Below, one piece after another: positions 10,538 through 18,744 of a stretch of 64,000 nucleotides of DNA; position 1 is the first letter of the stretch, and every line of letters begins with the position of its first letter. The stretch spans positions 1,178,001 through 1,242,000 of the forward strand of contig NZ_CP045144.1 of the NCBI RefSeq assembly GCF_009223885.1, read 5' to 3'. A model generated the notes under the pieces. That model saw only the letters and a list, made by a program, of their open reading frames with translations, searched no databases and was not told where the DNA came from. Source of the DNA: Ancylobacter sp. TS-1. GTDB lineage: Bacteria > Pseudomonadota > Alphaproteobacteria > Rhizobiales > Xanthobacteraceae. Position numbers and translations under genes: made by a program.

Positions 10538-11149
10538 TTAGTTGATCTTGAGCACCACGCGCTCGGAGCGCCGGCGCAGGAAGCCCACGATCAGCAACAA
10601 CACCAGGAATATCCAGAAGTTCAGCCGGTTGGCGAGCCAGCCGGCATAGAAGAACAGATAGACCGTCGCCCAGGCGCCCCAGACGACGATCACCACATTG
10701 CGCAGGCCATGCGCGAAAGCGCGGCGCGTGCGGTATTTGAGCACGGGCACGTAGAAGACGAGGCCGGCCAGCAGCAGCACGGCAAGACCCGCCAGACTCG
10801 GCAGCCTGCCCGAGAACGGCCAGACCAGAATGGCCGACAGGTCGTAGGCGAGCGGATTGGCGGGGCCCGCGAGGAACTGGCCGAAGCTCATGTCCCACGG
10901 CCCGCCACGGCGGAAAATCTCGCCCGGGTCGAGCAGCGCCCAACGGACATTGGCGTGTATCACGATGGCGCCCGCGCACACGCCGATGGCGATGGCGATC
11001 AGTTCGACATAGGGCGTGGCGGGGAGCTGGCAGTCCTGCGCCGCGTTGATCGCGCGGCACGAGGCGGCAAGCAGCGCGAACGGAAACACGGCGAGGGCCG
11101 TTGCCTGCACCGCGAGGGCGATTGCCGTCAGCGCCAGATCGCTTCCCAT
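10538..11149 (-). CDS. Multi-pass membrane protein of unknown function
   Basis: 203 residues with about five predicted membrane segments (roughly 7-30, 48-67, 105-125, 148-170 and 172-195). Between the second and third is a periplasmic or cytoplasmic loop rich in Gly and Pro (FRRGGPWDMSFGQFLAGP). Two cysteines (in ASCRAINAAQDC) could form a disulphide. The C-terminus is basic (RRRSERVVLK), placing it in the cytoplasm. No family is recognised. It is read with the small exported gene downstream and, 122 bp upstream, another small membrane gene, all facing the same way. Confidence 0.6.
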   Translation of the reverse strand: MGSDLALTAIALAVQATALAVFPFALLAASCRAINAAQDCQLPATPYVELIAIAIGVCAGAIVIHANVRWALLDPGEIFRRGGPWDMSFGQFLAGPANPLAYDLSAILVWPFSGRLPSLAGLAVLLLAGLVFYVPVLKYRTRRAFAHGLRNVVIVVWGAWATVYLFFYAGWLANRLNFWIFLVLLLIVGFLRRRSERVVLKIN

Positions 11150-11271
11150 GGCCCGCTCGCAACTTCCCCTTCGACAGCCCGCGCCAGCATGCCGGATTCA
11201 TCCCCTCCGCGCCATCCCGGCGCGCGCGATACGCACTGCCCGGGGTGTCGCATCGTGGTCGCCGGAGCCTC

Positions 11272-11523
11272 TCAGAGCCGGCAATCCTTCGACTCACCCT
11301 GCCCCGGACCGGCGCAGTTGCCGGGCATGGACAGTGCCGGCTCCTGCGGATCGAAGGTGCGCTCGACGATGTCGCTGGCCTTGAGCACCATCCAGATCAG
11401 CACCAGTAGCAGGATGATCGCCGACAGGCCGATGACGAGGAAGCGGGCACGGTAGAGGATGAGGACCACGGCGATCGCAAGCGGAAGCAGGACGAAGCCG
11501 ATGACGAACAGCGTCTCTAGCAT
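11272..11523 (-). CDS. Small two-helix membrane protein, unknown
   Basis: 83 residues starting at the ATG before LETLFVIG; the longer open frame adds 14 residues with no hydrophobic character. Two adjacent hydrophobic helices (about 4-23 and 28-46) are followed by a short hydrophilic tail with two cysteines (GNCAGPGQGESKDC). Such small bitopic or hairpin proteins often accompany larger membrane complexes. The role is unknown. It sits between the TPR protein gene and the membrane protein gene at 10538. Confidence 0.5.
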   Translation of the reverse strand: MLETLFVIGFVLLPLAIAVVLILYRARFLVIGLSAIILLLVLIWMVLKASDIVERTFDPQEPALSMPGNCAGPGQGESKDCRL

Positions 11524-11642
11524 CCCGAGGCGACCCCAAACGGCCACGACCCCGCCGCGACCCACCCTTTCTCCTTAAGGCGCCCGCCCCGCGAAAGGAA
11601 GGCCGCAGGACACGTCACATCCGGCCCATTACGTCCGGCCCG

Positions 11643-12761
11643 TCACTGCACCGCCGTCGCCGGCAGGTCCTTGACGCCGTAGTCCTTCGACTTGTCGAAA
11701 TAGGCCTGCGAGACCGGATCGAGCTTCAGCGCCTTCTCCGCCTGCGCGGCGGCGTCTTCCTTGCGGCCGGCACGCTCGTAGAGGCCGGCGAGCTTCGCGT
11801 GCAGTTGCGCGTCGTCCGGGTTGATCAGCACCGCCGCCTCGTACTGGAGGATGGCGTCGTCGACGAGGCCCTGCTCGTCCAGCATCTTGCCCCAGGCGGT
11901 GCGGGTGATCAGGTAGTTGGGATGCTGGCGCACCGCGCGGGCGAAGAAGGCGTCGGCGCGGGCATAGTCCTTCTTGCCGGCGTAGATGATGCCCAGATTG
12001 ATCAGCGGATAAAGGAAATCCGGCTGCTGGTAGAGCGCCGCGTCGAGCAGGCGGATCGCCTCGGCATATTCCGCCTCGCGCTGCTCGGGAGTCAGGGTGG
12101 TGTCGCGCTCGGCGCGCAGCATGTGGGTGCGCCCGAGCAGGCCATAGGCCAGGAAGTGCTGCTCGGCCGGCTGCTTCTCCAGGAACATGGCGATGGACGC
12201 CCGGGTCTTGGGGAAGTCGAACTGCTTGGCCTCAAGCTCGTTGCGGCGGTGATAGAGCGCGATCACATAGGGGTTGATGAATTCGAGGATCTGGATCGCG
12301 CCTTCGTGCAGCAGCCCGTCGATGTCGTCGACCTTGCCGCGCACCACGATCAGCTTGACCGGCTCGTCTTCCTTCTTGGTGTAGACGCGGATGACGAGCT
12401 GCGTTTCCTCGCGCTGCTCGGTGATCTCGCCATTGATGTAGTACTTGATCAGGCCGAGCACGTTGCGCGTGCCGTTGATCAGCAGGCCGACCTCGAAATA
12501 GTCCTCGAAGGCGGAAATGCCCTTCTCGACACCGCCTTCGTCGATGTTGATGGCCTGAAGCTCCGAGGCGGCGGCGACGCTGAGTTCGCGCAGCTCATCG
12601 GTCAGGATGCGGGTCGCCACCGTCGAGGTATAGCCGCTCCACTCGCGGACCTCAGGCACATAGACCTTCTCGATCACGATGTCCTCGCCGACGAACAGCG
12701 CCGCCACGAACACCATCGCAGCCGCCACCGCCGGCAAAGTGAATATGCCGAAATCCAGCAT
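11643..12761 (-). CDS. Membrane-anchored TPR protein
   Basis: 372 residues. An N-terminal membrane anchor (about 5-25) is followed by a domain of about 150 residues (about 30-180) with alternating strands and helices that I do not recognise, and then TPR-type helix pairs (about 205-355). The TPR part includes YPLINLGIIYAGKKDYARADAFFARAV, AILQYEAAVLINPDDAQLHAKLAGLYERAGR and AEKALKLDP. TPR regions are protein-binding scaffolds. The gene starts 55 bp after the formyltransferase stop and is probably the last strong member of the Cache/MFS/SBP/formyltransferase operon. Codon usage is less extreme than in neighbours but not foreign. Confidence 0.78.
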   Translation of the reverse strand: MLDFGIFTLPAVAAAMVFVAALFVGEDIVIEKVYVPEVREWSGYTSTVATRILTDELRELSVAAASELQAINIDEGGVEKGISAFEDYFEVGLLINGTRNVLGLIKYYINGEITEQREETQLVIRVYTKKEDEPVKLIVVRGKVDDIDGLLHEGAIQILEFINPYVIALYHRRNELEAKQFDFPKTRASIAMFLEKQPAEQHFLAYGLLGRTHMLRAERDTTLTPEQREAEYAEAIRLLDAALYQQPDFLYPLINLGIIYAGKKDYARADAFFARAVRQHPNYLITRTAWGKMLDEQGLVDDAILQYEAAVLINPDDAQLHAKLAGLYERAGRKEDAAAQAEKALKLDPVSQAYFDKSKDYGVKDLPATAVQ

Positions 12762-12816
12762 CTAAGCCCCCGCCTCGAATCCCGCGGCCCTCATGCGCCG
12801 CGGCCGAAAAACCGTC

Positions 12817-13659
12817 TCACACGTCATCGGAAACTCCCGGAAGATCTTCGGAAATTCCGAAGCGGCCGAGAAGTTCCCGGTATTCTTGCACCTTGATAAG
12901 CGACAGACCGGCGGCTCGGAACGCGTCGAACTCTGCCGGCGTCGGATATGTATTCGACTTTACCTTGGATTGTCCTTGCGGAACAGACGGCACCGCCCGC
13001 CCCCCGATCAGGTTTTCGACGAGTTCGTTAATCAGCCGGTTGCCCAGCAGATGGCTGTCGAGATTGTGGGCGAAGGCCGAGCGGCCCGGGCGGATCGGCA
13101 CCGCGCCCTCGGCGATCAGCGGGCCGCTGTCGATGCCGGCATCGATGTGGTGCAGCGAGCAGCCGAGCGATTCCTCGCCGGCCAACATCGAGAAAAAATG
13201 CGGATAGAGCCCGGCATAGTCCGGCAGGCTCCCGGGATGCACATTGACCACGCCGTGCCGCGCGACGTCGAAGAGATGGCGCGGGATGAGAAAGCTGAAC
13301 CGCGCCGAGACGATGAGGTCGGGCACGAACTCCTCAACCGCCGCCACGAAGGCGGGATCGTCGAGACCGCGCGCCACCGACAGGTCGACGCCGTGATGCG
13401 CCGAAAGCTGCGCGGGCGTCATCAGCTCGCCCGCATGCCCCGGCGCGCCGTCGAGCTTCGGAAACAGCATGCCGAAGGGCAGGTCGCGCTCGAAATGCTT
13501 CATGCGCGCCAGTTCCGGCACGTCCAGTTCCACCGGCCGCGTGCGCTCGGCCAGCACCACCCGCAGCCGGCAGTCGGGCAGCGGCGCCAGCCGCGCCAGA
13601 AGGTCGTTCAGCAACACGGTGGCGGTCAGGTCGCGCTTGCTGAGGATGAGTATCCTCAT
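12817..13659 (-). CDS. Formyltransferase-fold protein (PurN/Fmt-like)
   Basis: 280 residues. The Asn-His-Asp triad of folate-dependent formyltransferases is visible: N139 and H141 in VVNVHPGSLPDYAG, and D177 in IDAGIDSGPLI, with a second His pair LHHID before it. The N-terminal half has the expected nucleotide/folate-type alpha-beta pattern, starting MRILILSKRDLTA. The usual HPSLLP motif is HPGSLP here. Enzymes of this fold transfer formyl from 10-formyl-tetrahydrofolate to an amine (GAR, Met-tRNA, sugar amines, ornithine). It is not purN or fmt by context: it lies 13 bp after a periplasmic binding protein gene and just before a TPR protein gene. The acceptor is unknown. Confidence 0.75.
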   Translation of the reverse strand: MRILILSKRDLTATVLLNDLLARLAPLPDCRLRVVLAERTRPVELDVPELARMKHFERDLPFGMLFPKLDGAPGHAGELMTPAQLSAHHGVDLSVARGLDDPAFVAAVEEFVPDLIVSARFSFLIPRHLFDVARHGVVNVHPGSLPDYAGLYPHFFSMLAGEESLGCSLHHIDAGIDSGPLIAEGAVPIRPGRSAFAHNLDSHLLGNRLINELVENLIGGRAVPSVPQGQSKVKSNTYPTPAEFDAFRAAGLSLIKVQEYRELLGRFGISEDLPGVSDDV

Positions 13660-13672
13660 AAGAGGCCCCTCC

Positions 13673-14752
13673 TCATGGCGCGGCGCCGGCGGCAGCCGCG
13701 TCCGCCGGCGGTTTGCCGGTCTTGATCGCCTCGATGGCGTTCAGCATCAGCAGCGGCGGGTAGAGGTTGAGCTTGTGGGCGACCTCCATGTTGACGATCA
13801 GCGAGAAGCGGCTGAGCGCCTCGACCGGAATGTCCTGCGGCTTGCGGCCCTCGACGAGAATCTGCTCGGCGCGCGTGCCGGTCAGCTGGCCGACCGTGTA
13901 GTAGCGGCTGACCAGTCCGAGCAGCGCGTCGGCCTCCACCACCGGCACCTCGCCGGCCGCCGCCACCGGCAGGCCGCGCTCGACCGCCGCGCGGGTGAAT
14001 ATCCCGCGATTGTTGAGGATGAAGGAGCTGGAGCCGATATAGATCAGGTCGACCTTCGCGTCGGCGAGCTGCTGCACCACCTCGGGCAGGCTGGCGGCGA
14101 TCGGCTTGCCGGCGGCGTCCCGGGGCACCGGCCGCGCCACCACCTCGAAGCCCATCTCGTCGGCGAGCGCCCGCACCCTCTGCACCGAGGAGACGGCGTT
14201 CACCTCGTCCTCGTTGTAGGCGATGCCGACGCGGCGGAACGGCAGATAGGAACGGATCGCCCGCAGCTGGGTCTCCTCCGGCACGATGACCAGCGTGCCG
14301 GTGACGTTGCGCCCGGGCCGGTCGAGGCTCTCCACCACGCGCGCCGCGACCGGGTCGGTGACGATCATGAACAGGACCGGGATGTCGTGGAGGTAGCGGG
14401 CCGGATCGGCATTGTCGTACTCGCCGACCATGCCGAGCGTCGCGGTCGTGCCCCAGGTGACGACTAGGTCGACCTTGAGCGCCCGCGCCTCCGCCACGAG
14501 GTCCGGGAACTTGAGGTTCAGCGTGCCGGCCTGACGGATCAGGTACTGCACCGGCACGCCACGGAACGACAGGTAGTCCTGAAAGCCCCGGCAGGCATCC
14601 TCGCAGCCGCGCCACAGCACCATCATCACCTTGAAGGGCTCGCGCCGGGTCTCCTGCGCGCTCACGCCGCCGGCCGCGAGCGCCAGAAGGGCGAGCGCGA
14701 GGACGAGCCTCAGGCCGGCCGTGCATAGGCGCGAGGTGCCCCGTCCGCTCAT
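13673..14752 (-). CDS. ABC-type periplasmic substrate-binding protein (COG2984-like)
   Basis: 359 residues from an ATG that overlaps the stop of the Cache-HAMP-MFS gene (ATGA, 14749-14752). A signal peptide ends near residue 33 (GVSA/Q). The two-lobe Rossmann-like pattern (FKVMMVLWRGCEDACRGF, VDLVVTWGTTATLGM, RVGIAYNEDE, VDLIYIGSSSFILNN) matches the ABC_sub_bind (TrpX/LivK-fold) family of periplasmic binding proteins. Members usually work with an ABC permease and ATPase, but neither is present. The coupled partners are an MFS protein with a sensory N-terminus and a second Cache-like protein, so this binding protein may present a ligand to a sensor. The ligand is unknown. Confidence 0.78.
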   Translation of the reverse strand: MSGRGTSRLCTAGLRLVLALALLALAAGGVSAQETRREPFKVMMVLWRGCEDACRGFQDYLSFRGVPVQYLIRQAGTLNLKFPDLVAEARALKVDLVVTWGTTATLGMVGEYDNADPARYLHDIPVLFMIVTDPVAARVVESLDRPGRNVTGTLVIVPEETQLRAIRSYLPFRRVGIAYNEDEVNAVSSVQRVRALADEMGFEVVARPVPRDAAGKPIAASLPEVVQQLADAKVDLIYIGSSSFILNNRGIFTRAAVERGLPVAAAGEVPVVEADALLGLVSRYYTVGQLTGTRAEQILVEGRKPQDIPVEALSRFSLIVNMEVAHKLNLYPPLLMLNAIEAIKTGKPPADAAAAGAAP

Positions 14753-16809
14753 GGTGCCGCCGCCTTCCGCGTGGAGCGCTGGGCCAGCAGCAGGATGGGC
14801 GCACACAGCGCGATCATGCCGCCGATGACCATCAGGCTTGCCGTGTAGCCGAAGCGCACGGCGACCGCCGCGACCAGAATCGGCCCGATCACGCTGCCGA
14901 TGCGCTCCAGCGTGCGCAGGGCGCCGAGTACGGTGGTCTGGCCGACGCGGGCGATCTCGTCGGCGCAGATCTCCGGCACCAGCGCGATCTGCGGCGAAAT
15001 CGAGATGGCGTGCGCCACGGCTACCGCCACCACGGCGGCGGCGACGCCGTAGGCGTCCGCCCGCACCGCCAGCAGGAACATGGCGAGGCCCGACAGCAGC
15101 GTGCCGACGATCACCAGCGACCAGCTGTAGCCGCGCTCGTCAGCCATGCGGCTGACCCACGGCCCCAGCAGCACGATGACCAGCGAATACAGGATCATGA
15201 CGCGCGCCGTCTCGGCCTCCGAGACATTCAGCCCGGCAAGATAGAGCGGCACGGCATAGAACAGGAAGCCGGTCAGCACGATCTTGTTGGGAATGGCGGC
15301 GAACAGCACCAGCGCCAGGAACCGGGGATTGCGCAATGCGATGCCCAGATCCGACAGCTTCACACGGCGGGCCTGTTCGGCCGGCATGCCGCCCGCCATC
15401 ATGCGCAGGGCCAGCACGCCGGCGATCAGCGCCAGCACGGCGGCGCAGACGAACACCACCCGATAGCCGAGCCGGTCGGCGATGATGCCGCCAATGGCGG
15501 TGCCGCAGATGCTCGCCGACATGAGCACGGTGACGAAAACCGAGACGCCCCGCGTGCGCTCGTCCTTGTCCGTCACCTGCACGATGAAGCCCTGCGCGGC
15601 GATGGTGCACATGCCGTAGCCGATCGCGCCCGCAGCGCGCGCGGCGACCAGCTCCAGCACGCTATGGGCGGCGGCGGCGGCGAGGAAGCCGACGATGGCG
15701 ACCATCAGGCCGGCGATAAAGATGCGGCGCGGGCCGTAGCGGTCGGACCAGGAGCCGGAAATCGGCGTCGAGAGCGCCAGCGTCGCCATATAGACCGAGA
15801 TAGGTACGCTGATGAGCAGTTGCGGCGACAGCCAGGAGATATTGGCGTCGAGCGAGGCGATGTAGAGCGGCAGGAAGGACTTCTGAAGCTCCTCCGCCAT
15901 GACGAAGACGAACAGCGGCAGGCGCACATCGGTGACGGCGGCGCGGATGCCGAAGCTGTCGATCGGCCCCTCGGTCAGGCCGAAGCGCGCACCGATCGCC
16001 GCCACCTGCTCGCGCAGCGCCGGCAGGTCCGTCGTGCGGGCGGCAAGGCGGCGGTAGCGTTCGTTGAGCCCCTGCACCAGGCTGTTGAAATGCCGTACCA
16101 CCCGGCCGATGCCGTCATTGGCGCGGTAAGCGATGCGCCGGTGCAGGTTGCCCTGCCCGCCCGCCTCCACCGCCTCGATAAGCTGGTTCAGCGGGCGCAA
16201 TGTGCGCCCGGTCAGCAGCACCACCGCCATCTCGAAAGCGAGGAACAGCGCTACCAGCAGCACGATGAACACGTCCTGCGCCAGTTCCTCGAACTGGCGG
16301 TCGACAAAACGCGAATCGAGGCTCACCGCGATCACCGCCGCCGTCGTGCCGTCGGGCCCCTCGGCGCGGCCGAGCACCATCTGGCGGCCCTTCTCCCACA
16401 CGATCTCGCGGTCGATGCTGCCGGGCGCGAAACTCGCCACCGGCTCTTTCAGTTCCTCGGCGATGTCCCCGCTGTCCGCGCCGGCCGCGAACTGCAAACG
16501 CCCCTGCGGGTCGAGCACGGCGGCGTAGGCGAGTTCCTCGTGGGTCGCGAGCAACTGATCGAGATAGGCCGGCACGCCGACCATCCGGTCGAGCGGAATG
16601 CCGAAGCCCAGCGCCCGCTCGACATCCTGCGTCGCGAGTTCGGCGACGATATCCGCCTTCTGGGTGATTTCCGGCGACAGGACGTCCTTGAACAGACGGT
16701 GCGTGCGCAGCGACAGCAGGGTCGCCGCCGCCAGCGCCAGGGTGAGCGTGATGATGAGGATGCGCGTGCGCAGACGCGCCATGTCGCTTGCCGCTACCGC
16801 CTCGCTCAT
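14749..16809 (-). CDS. Cache/HAMP sensor fused to an MFS transporter
   Basis: 686 residues, a composite protein. Residues 15-35 form a first membrane helix, and 45-175 a periplasmic Cache-like sensor (ELAYAAVLDPQGRLQFAAG, then VIAVSLDSRF). Residues 180-200 form a second helix, and 200-252 a HAMP-type linker (RPLNQLIEAVEAGGQGNLHRR). From about 295 to 680 there are roughly 12 membrane segments with MFS motifs such as SDRYGPRRIFIAG between helices 2 and 3 and a second-half RMADERG loop. Cache-HAMP normally leads to a kinase, cyclase or chemoreceptor; here the output is a transporter. It is ATGA-coupled to the Cache-like gene upstream and the binding protein downstream. A transporter gated or tuned by an extracellular ligand is the inference. 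Confidence 0.85.
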   Translation of the reverse strand: MSEAVAASDMARLRTRILIITLTLALAAATLLSLRTHRLFKDVLSPEITQKADIVAELATQDVERALGFGIPLDRMVGVPAYLDQLLATHEELAYAAVLDPQGRLQFAAGADSGDIAEELKEPVASFAPGSIDREIVWEKGRQMVLGRAEGPDGTTAAVIAVSLDSRFVDRQFEELAQDVFIVLLVALFLAFEMAVVLLTGRTLRPLNQLIEAVEAGGQGNLHRRIAYRANDGIGRVVRHFNSLVQGLNERYRRLAARTTDLPALREQVAAIGARFGLTEGPIDSFGIRAAVTDVRLPLFVFVMAEELQKSFLPLYIASLDANISWLSPQLLISVPISVYMATLALSTPISGSWSDRYGPRRIFIAGLMVAIVGFLAAAAAHSVLELVAARAAGAIGYGMCTIAAQGFIVQVTDKDERTRGVSVFVTVLMSASICGTAIGGIIADRLGYRVVFVCAAVLALIAGVLALRMMAGGMPAEQARRVKLSDLGIALRNPRFLALVLFAAIPNKIVLTGFLFYAVPLYLAGLNVSEAETARVMILYSLVIVLLGPWVSRMADERGYSWSLVIVGTLLSGLAMFLLAVRADAYGVAAAVVAVAVAHAISISPQIALVPEICADEIARVGQTTVLGALRTLERIGSVIGPILVAAVAVRFGYTASLMVIGGMIALCAPILLLAQRSTRKAAAP

Positions 16810-17681
16810 GGCCGATCCTCCCCGGCCGGGGCTGGCACTGGGTCGGCCGCCACGGGCGCCGGCGCGGCGCCCAGTTCCTGCTCGACGCCGGCGAGTTCGA
16901 TCTCGGCCGCAGCCACCGCCTGCCGGAAGGCGATGATCGGAGCCTGCAATTCCGCCGGTACGCGTGTCTCGGCCGGGCTTTGCGCCGTCGGATCCAGAGC
17001 GTCCGTCAGGCCGCGCAGCGTGCGCCGCATGCCGCGCGTCGCCAGCAGCGCCAGCGCCACGGCCAGCACCGCGAAGATCGCGAAGACGCCGAACGCGGTC
17101 ATCAGCAGCTCGTCGCGCATCTGCGCCATGCGGGCGCGGGCCTGCGTCGTGGAGTGAACGATGGCGATGCCGCCCAATCCCTTGAGGAAGCTGGAATCGA
17201 GCCGGATACCGGCAATCGCCGGGTCGTCGTCGTCAATGTGCCAGGTGGGCTTGAGCGAATGCGCCTGCGCCTCGAGCCAGGCCGGCGGGGTCGGCTTGCC
17301 GGCGAGGTCCGGCGAGGTCGAGTAGAGGATGCGCCCGCTCGCCGTATCGAACAGCGAGATGCTCTCGATATGGGGGTAGCGGGTCTTGGCCTGCTCCAGA
17401 ATCGCGGGCGCGGCGTGCAGGCCCTTCAGCTCAAGCCCGAGATTGAGCAGCACCTCAATGGAATCGCGGGTCCACGTCGTCACCAGCGCGACCCGCCGGT
17501 CGGAAAGCTCGGTATAGGTTGTGAGGAATTTCGAGTAGTTCAGCAGCGTCGCCAGCGCCAGCACGAAGGCCAGCGACACCAGCAGCGACAGCGTAACGAA
17601 GGTCGTGGCGTGCAGCGAGGCTCGCAGCGAACGAACGAACGAGCCCGGACTGGCCGGGCGGCTAGGCGCGCTGTTCGGCAC
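16806..17681 (-). CDS. Two-helix Cache-like periplasmic sensor protein without output domain
   Basis: About 291 residues from a GTG preceded by GGGG; the start is uncertain because the open frame continues to 17912 but lacks a hydrophobic segment or credible start there. One membrane helix (about 26-48) is followed by a periplasmic domain (about 50-195) with IESISLFDTASGRILYSTSP, a PAS/Cache-type strand pattern, and a second membrane helix (about 201-226). The short cytoplasmic tail (RRTLRGLTDAL, then a coiled segment) and Ala/Pro-rich end carry no kinase, GGDEF or methyl-accepting domain. The stop overlaps the MFS-fusion start (ATGA). It probably pairs with the Cache-HAMP-MFS protein as a co-sensor. 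Confidence 0.65.
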   Translation of the reverse strand: MPNSAPSRPASPGSFVRSLRASLHATTFVTLSLLVSLAFVLALATLLNYSKFLTTYTELSDRRVALVTTWTRDSIEVLLNLGLELKGLHAAPAILEQAKTRYPHIESISLFDTASGRILYSTSPDLAGKPTPPAWLEAQAHSLKPTWHIDDDDPAIAGIRLDSSFLKGLGGIAIVHSTTQARARMAQMRDELLMTAFGVFAIFAVLAVALALLATRGMRRTLRGLTDALDPTAQSPAETRVPAELQAPIIAFRQAVAAAEIELAGVEQELGAAPAPVAADPVPAPAGEDRP

Positions 17682-17844
17682 GTCGGCCCCATGGTGGACG
17701 CGGGCCCGCGACCGCTTATACTGGATTCGCGGGCGGGAATTGCGAGAGCCAATGTTTAGCCCAACTCTTTCGAAATGCCAGCGAATGGACGCATTTACGT
17801 CACCCTCGTCTGGCCGCGCGCGGACCGCGGAGATCGCCTGAACC

Positions 17845-18267
17845 ATGCATGAGTTCGGACCGGTAGACCTTCTGGCCCGCCTGCTCTCCGGCCTGGCGCT
17901 GGTGCTCGGCACCTACAATCCCTACGCCATGTCCTATTTCCACTGGATCACCGAGCATTCCGGCAATGTCTCGGCCAAGATTCTGGTCGGCGTGCTGCTG
18001 CTGATTCTCCATGTGGTGGCGATCCTCTCCAGCATGCGCTCGCTGGGCCTGATCGGTATCGGCCTGCTCACCGCCACCTTCGCCTCGGGCGCCTGGGTGC
18101 TGATCGAGAACGGCCTGCTTCATGTCGAGGACCCGCGGGTGTTCACCTTCACACTTCTGGTGATCCTCGCCTGCGTCTACGCGTCCGGCCTGTCCTGGTC
18201 GCATCTGCGCAACCGCCTCAGCGGCCAGGTCGACTCCACCGATGTGACGTTCAACTCGCCGGTGTGA
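17845..18267 (+). CDS. DUF6524-like membrane protein, copy 1
   Basis: 140 residues with four hydrophobic helices (about 10-28, 44-63, 66-88, 97-117). The short motif LGTYNPYAMSYFHWI after the first helix is shared with the next gene and with 27365-27799, which identifies a paralogous family. I believe it corresponds to Pfam DUF6524, though the number is from memory. The function is unknown. It is the first gene after the divergent Cache-like gene (163-bp gap) and is followed 1 bp later by its paralog, so the two are co-translated. Confidence 0.75.
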   Translation: MHEFGPVDLLARLLSGLALVLGTYNPYAMSYFHWITEHSGNVSAKILVGVLLLILHVVAILSSMRSLGLIGIGLLTATFASGAWVLIENGLLHVEDPRVFTFTLLVILACVYASGLSWSHLRNRLSGQVDSTDVTFNSPV

Positions 18268-18268
18268 G

Positions 18269-18700
18269 ATGGCACGGCTGGACATCAACCCGCCGGTCGA
18301 CTTCGTCCGCCTGTTCGCGCGGCGCGGGCTCATGGCAACCACGCTGGTGTTCGCCACCTACAATCCCAGCGGCTATTCCTATTTCCACTGGGTCACGCAG
18401 GGCGGCGAGCTGACGACCTTCCAGTTCTTCGTCGGCGTCGGGCTGTTCACCTGCCTCGTCGCCTTCGGCCGCATGGCGTTCCTGACCATCGGCTATTTCG
18501 GCGTCACCGCCCTGTCGCTGCTGGTCATCATGTCGCTCATCGCCGGCGTCGGCCTCGGCTTCTTCGCCTTCGACGACGTGCACATCACGACCTATTTCGT
18601 GCTGTTCTGGATCGCGCTGGTGATCGGCGTCGGCACCAGCTGGTCGTTCGTGCAGAAGCGCATTTCGGGCGAGCGCGACGTGCTGCGCACGCCGCCCTGA
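18269..18700 (+). CDS. DUF6524-like membrane protein, copy 2
   Basis: 143 residues with four hydrophobic helices. It carries TYNPSGYSYFHWV at about residues 30-42, the clearest form of the motif, and KRISGERDV near the C-terminus, parallel to NRLSGQVDS in copy 1 and MLTGQVSV in copy 3. Only one base separates it from copy 1. The pair therefore looks like a diverged tandem duplication encoding a heteromeric membrane complex, or two versions of the same subunit. The biochemical role is not known. Confidence 0.75.
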   Translation: MARLDINPPVDFVRLFARRGLMATTLVFATYNPSGYSYFHWVTQGGELTTFQFFVGVGLFTCLVAFGRMAFLTIGYFGVTALSLLVIMSLIAGVGLGFFAFDDVHITTYFVLFWIALVIGVGTSWSFVQKRISGERDVLRTPP

Positions 18701-18744
18701 TCCTGCGGGTCGTGCGCCTCAGCCGCGCGCCCCAGTTGCGCGCC

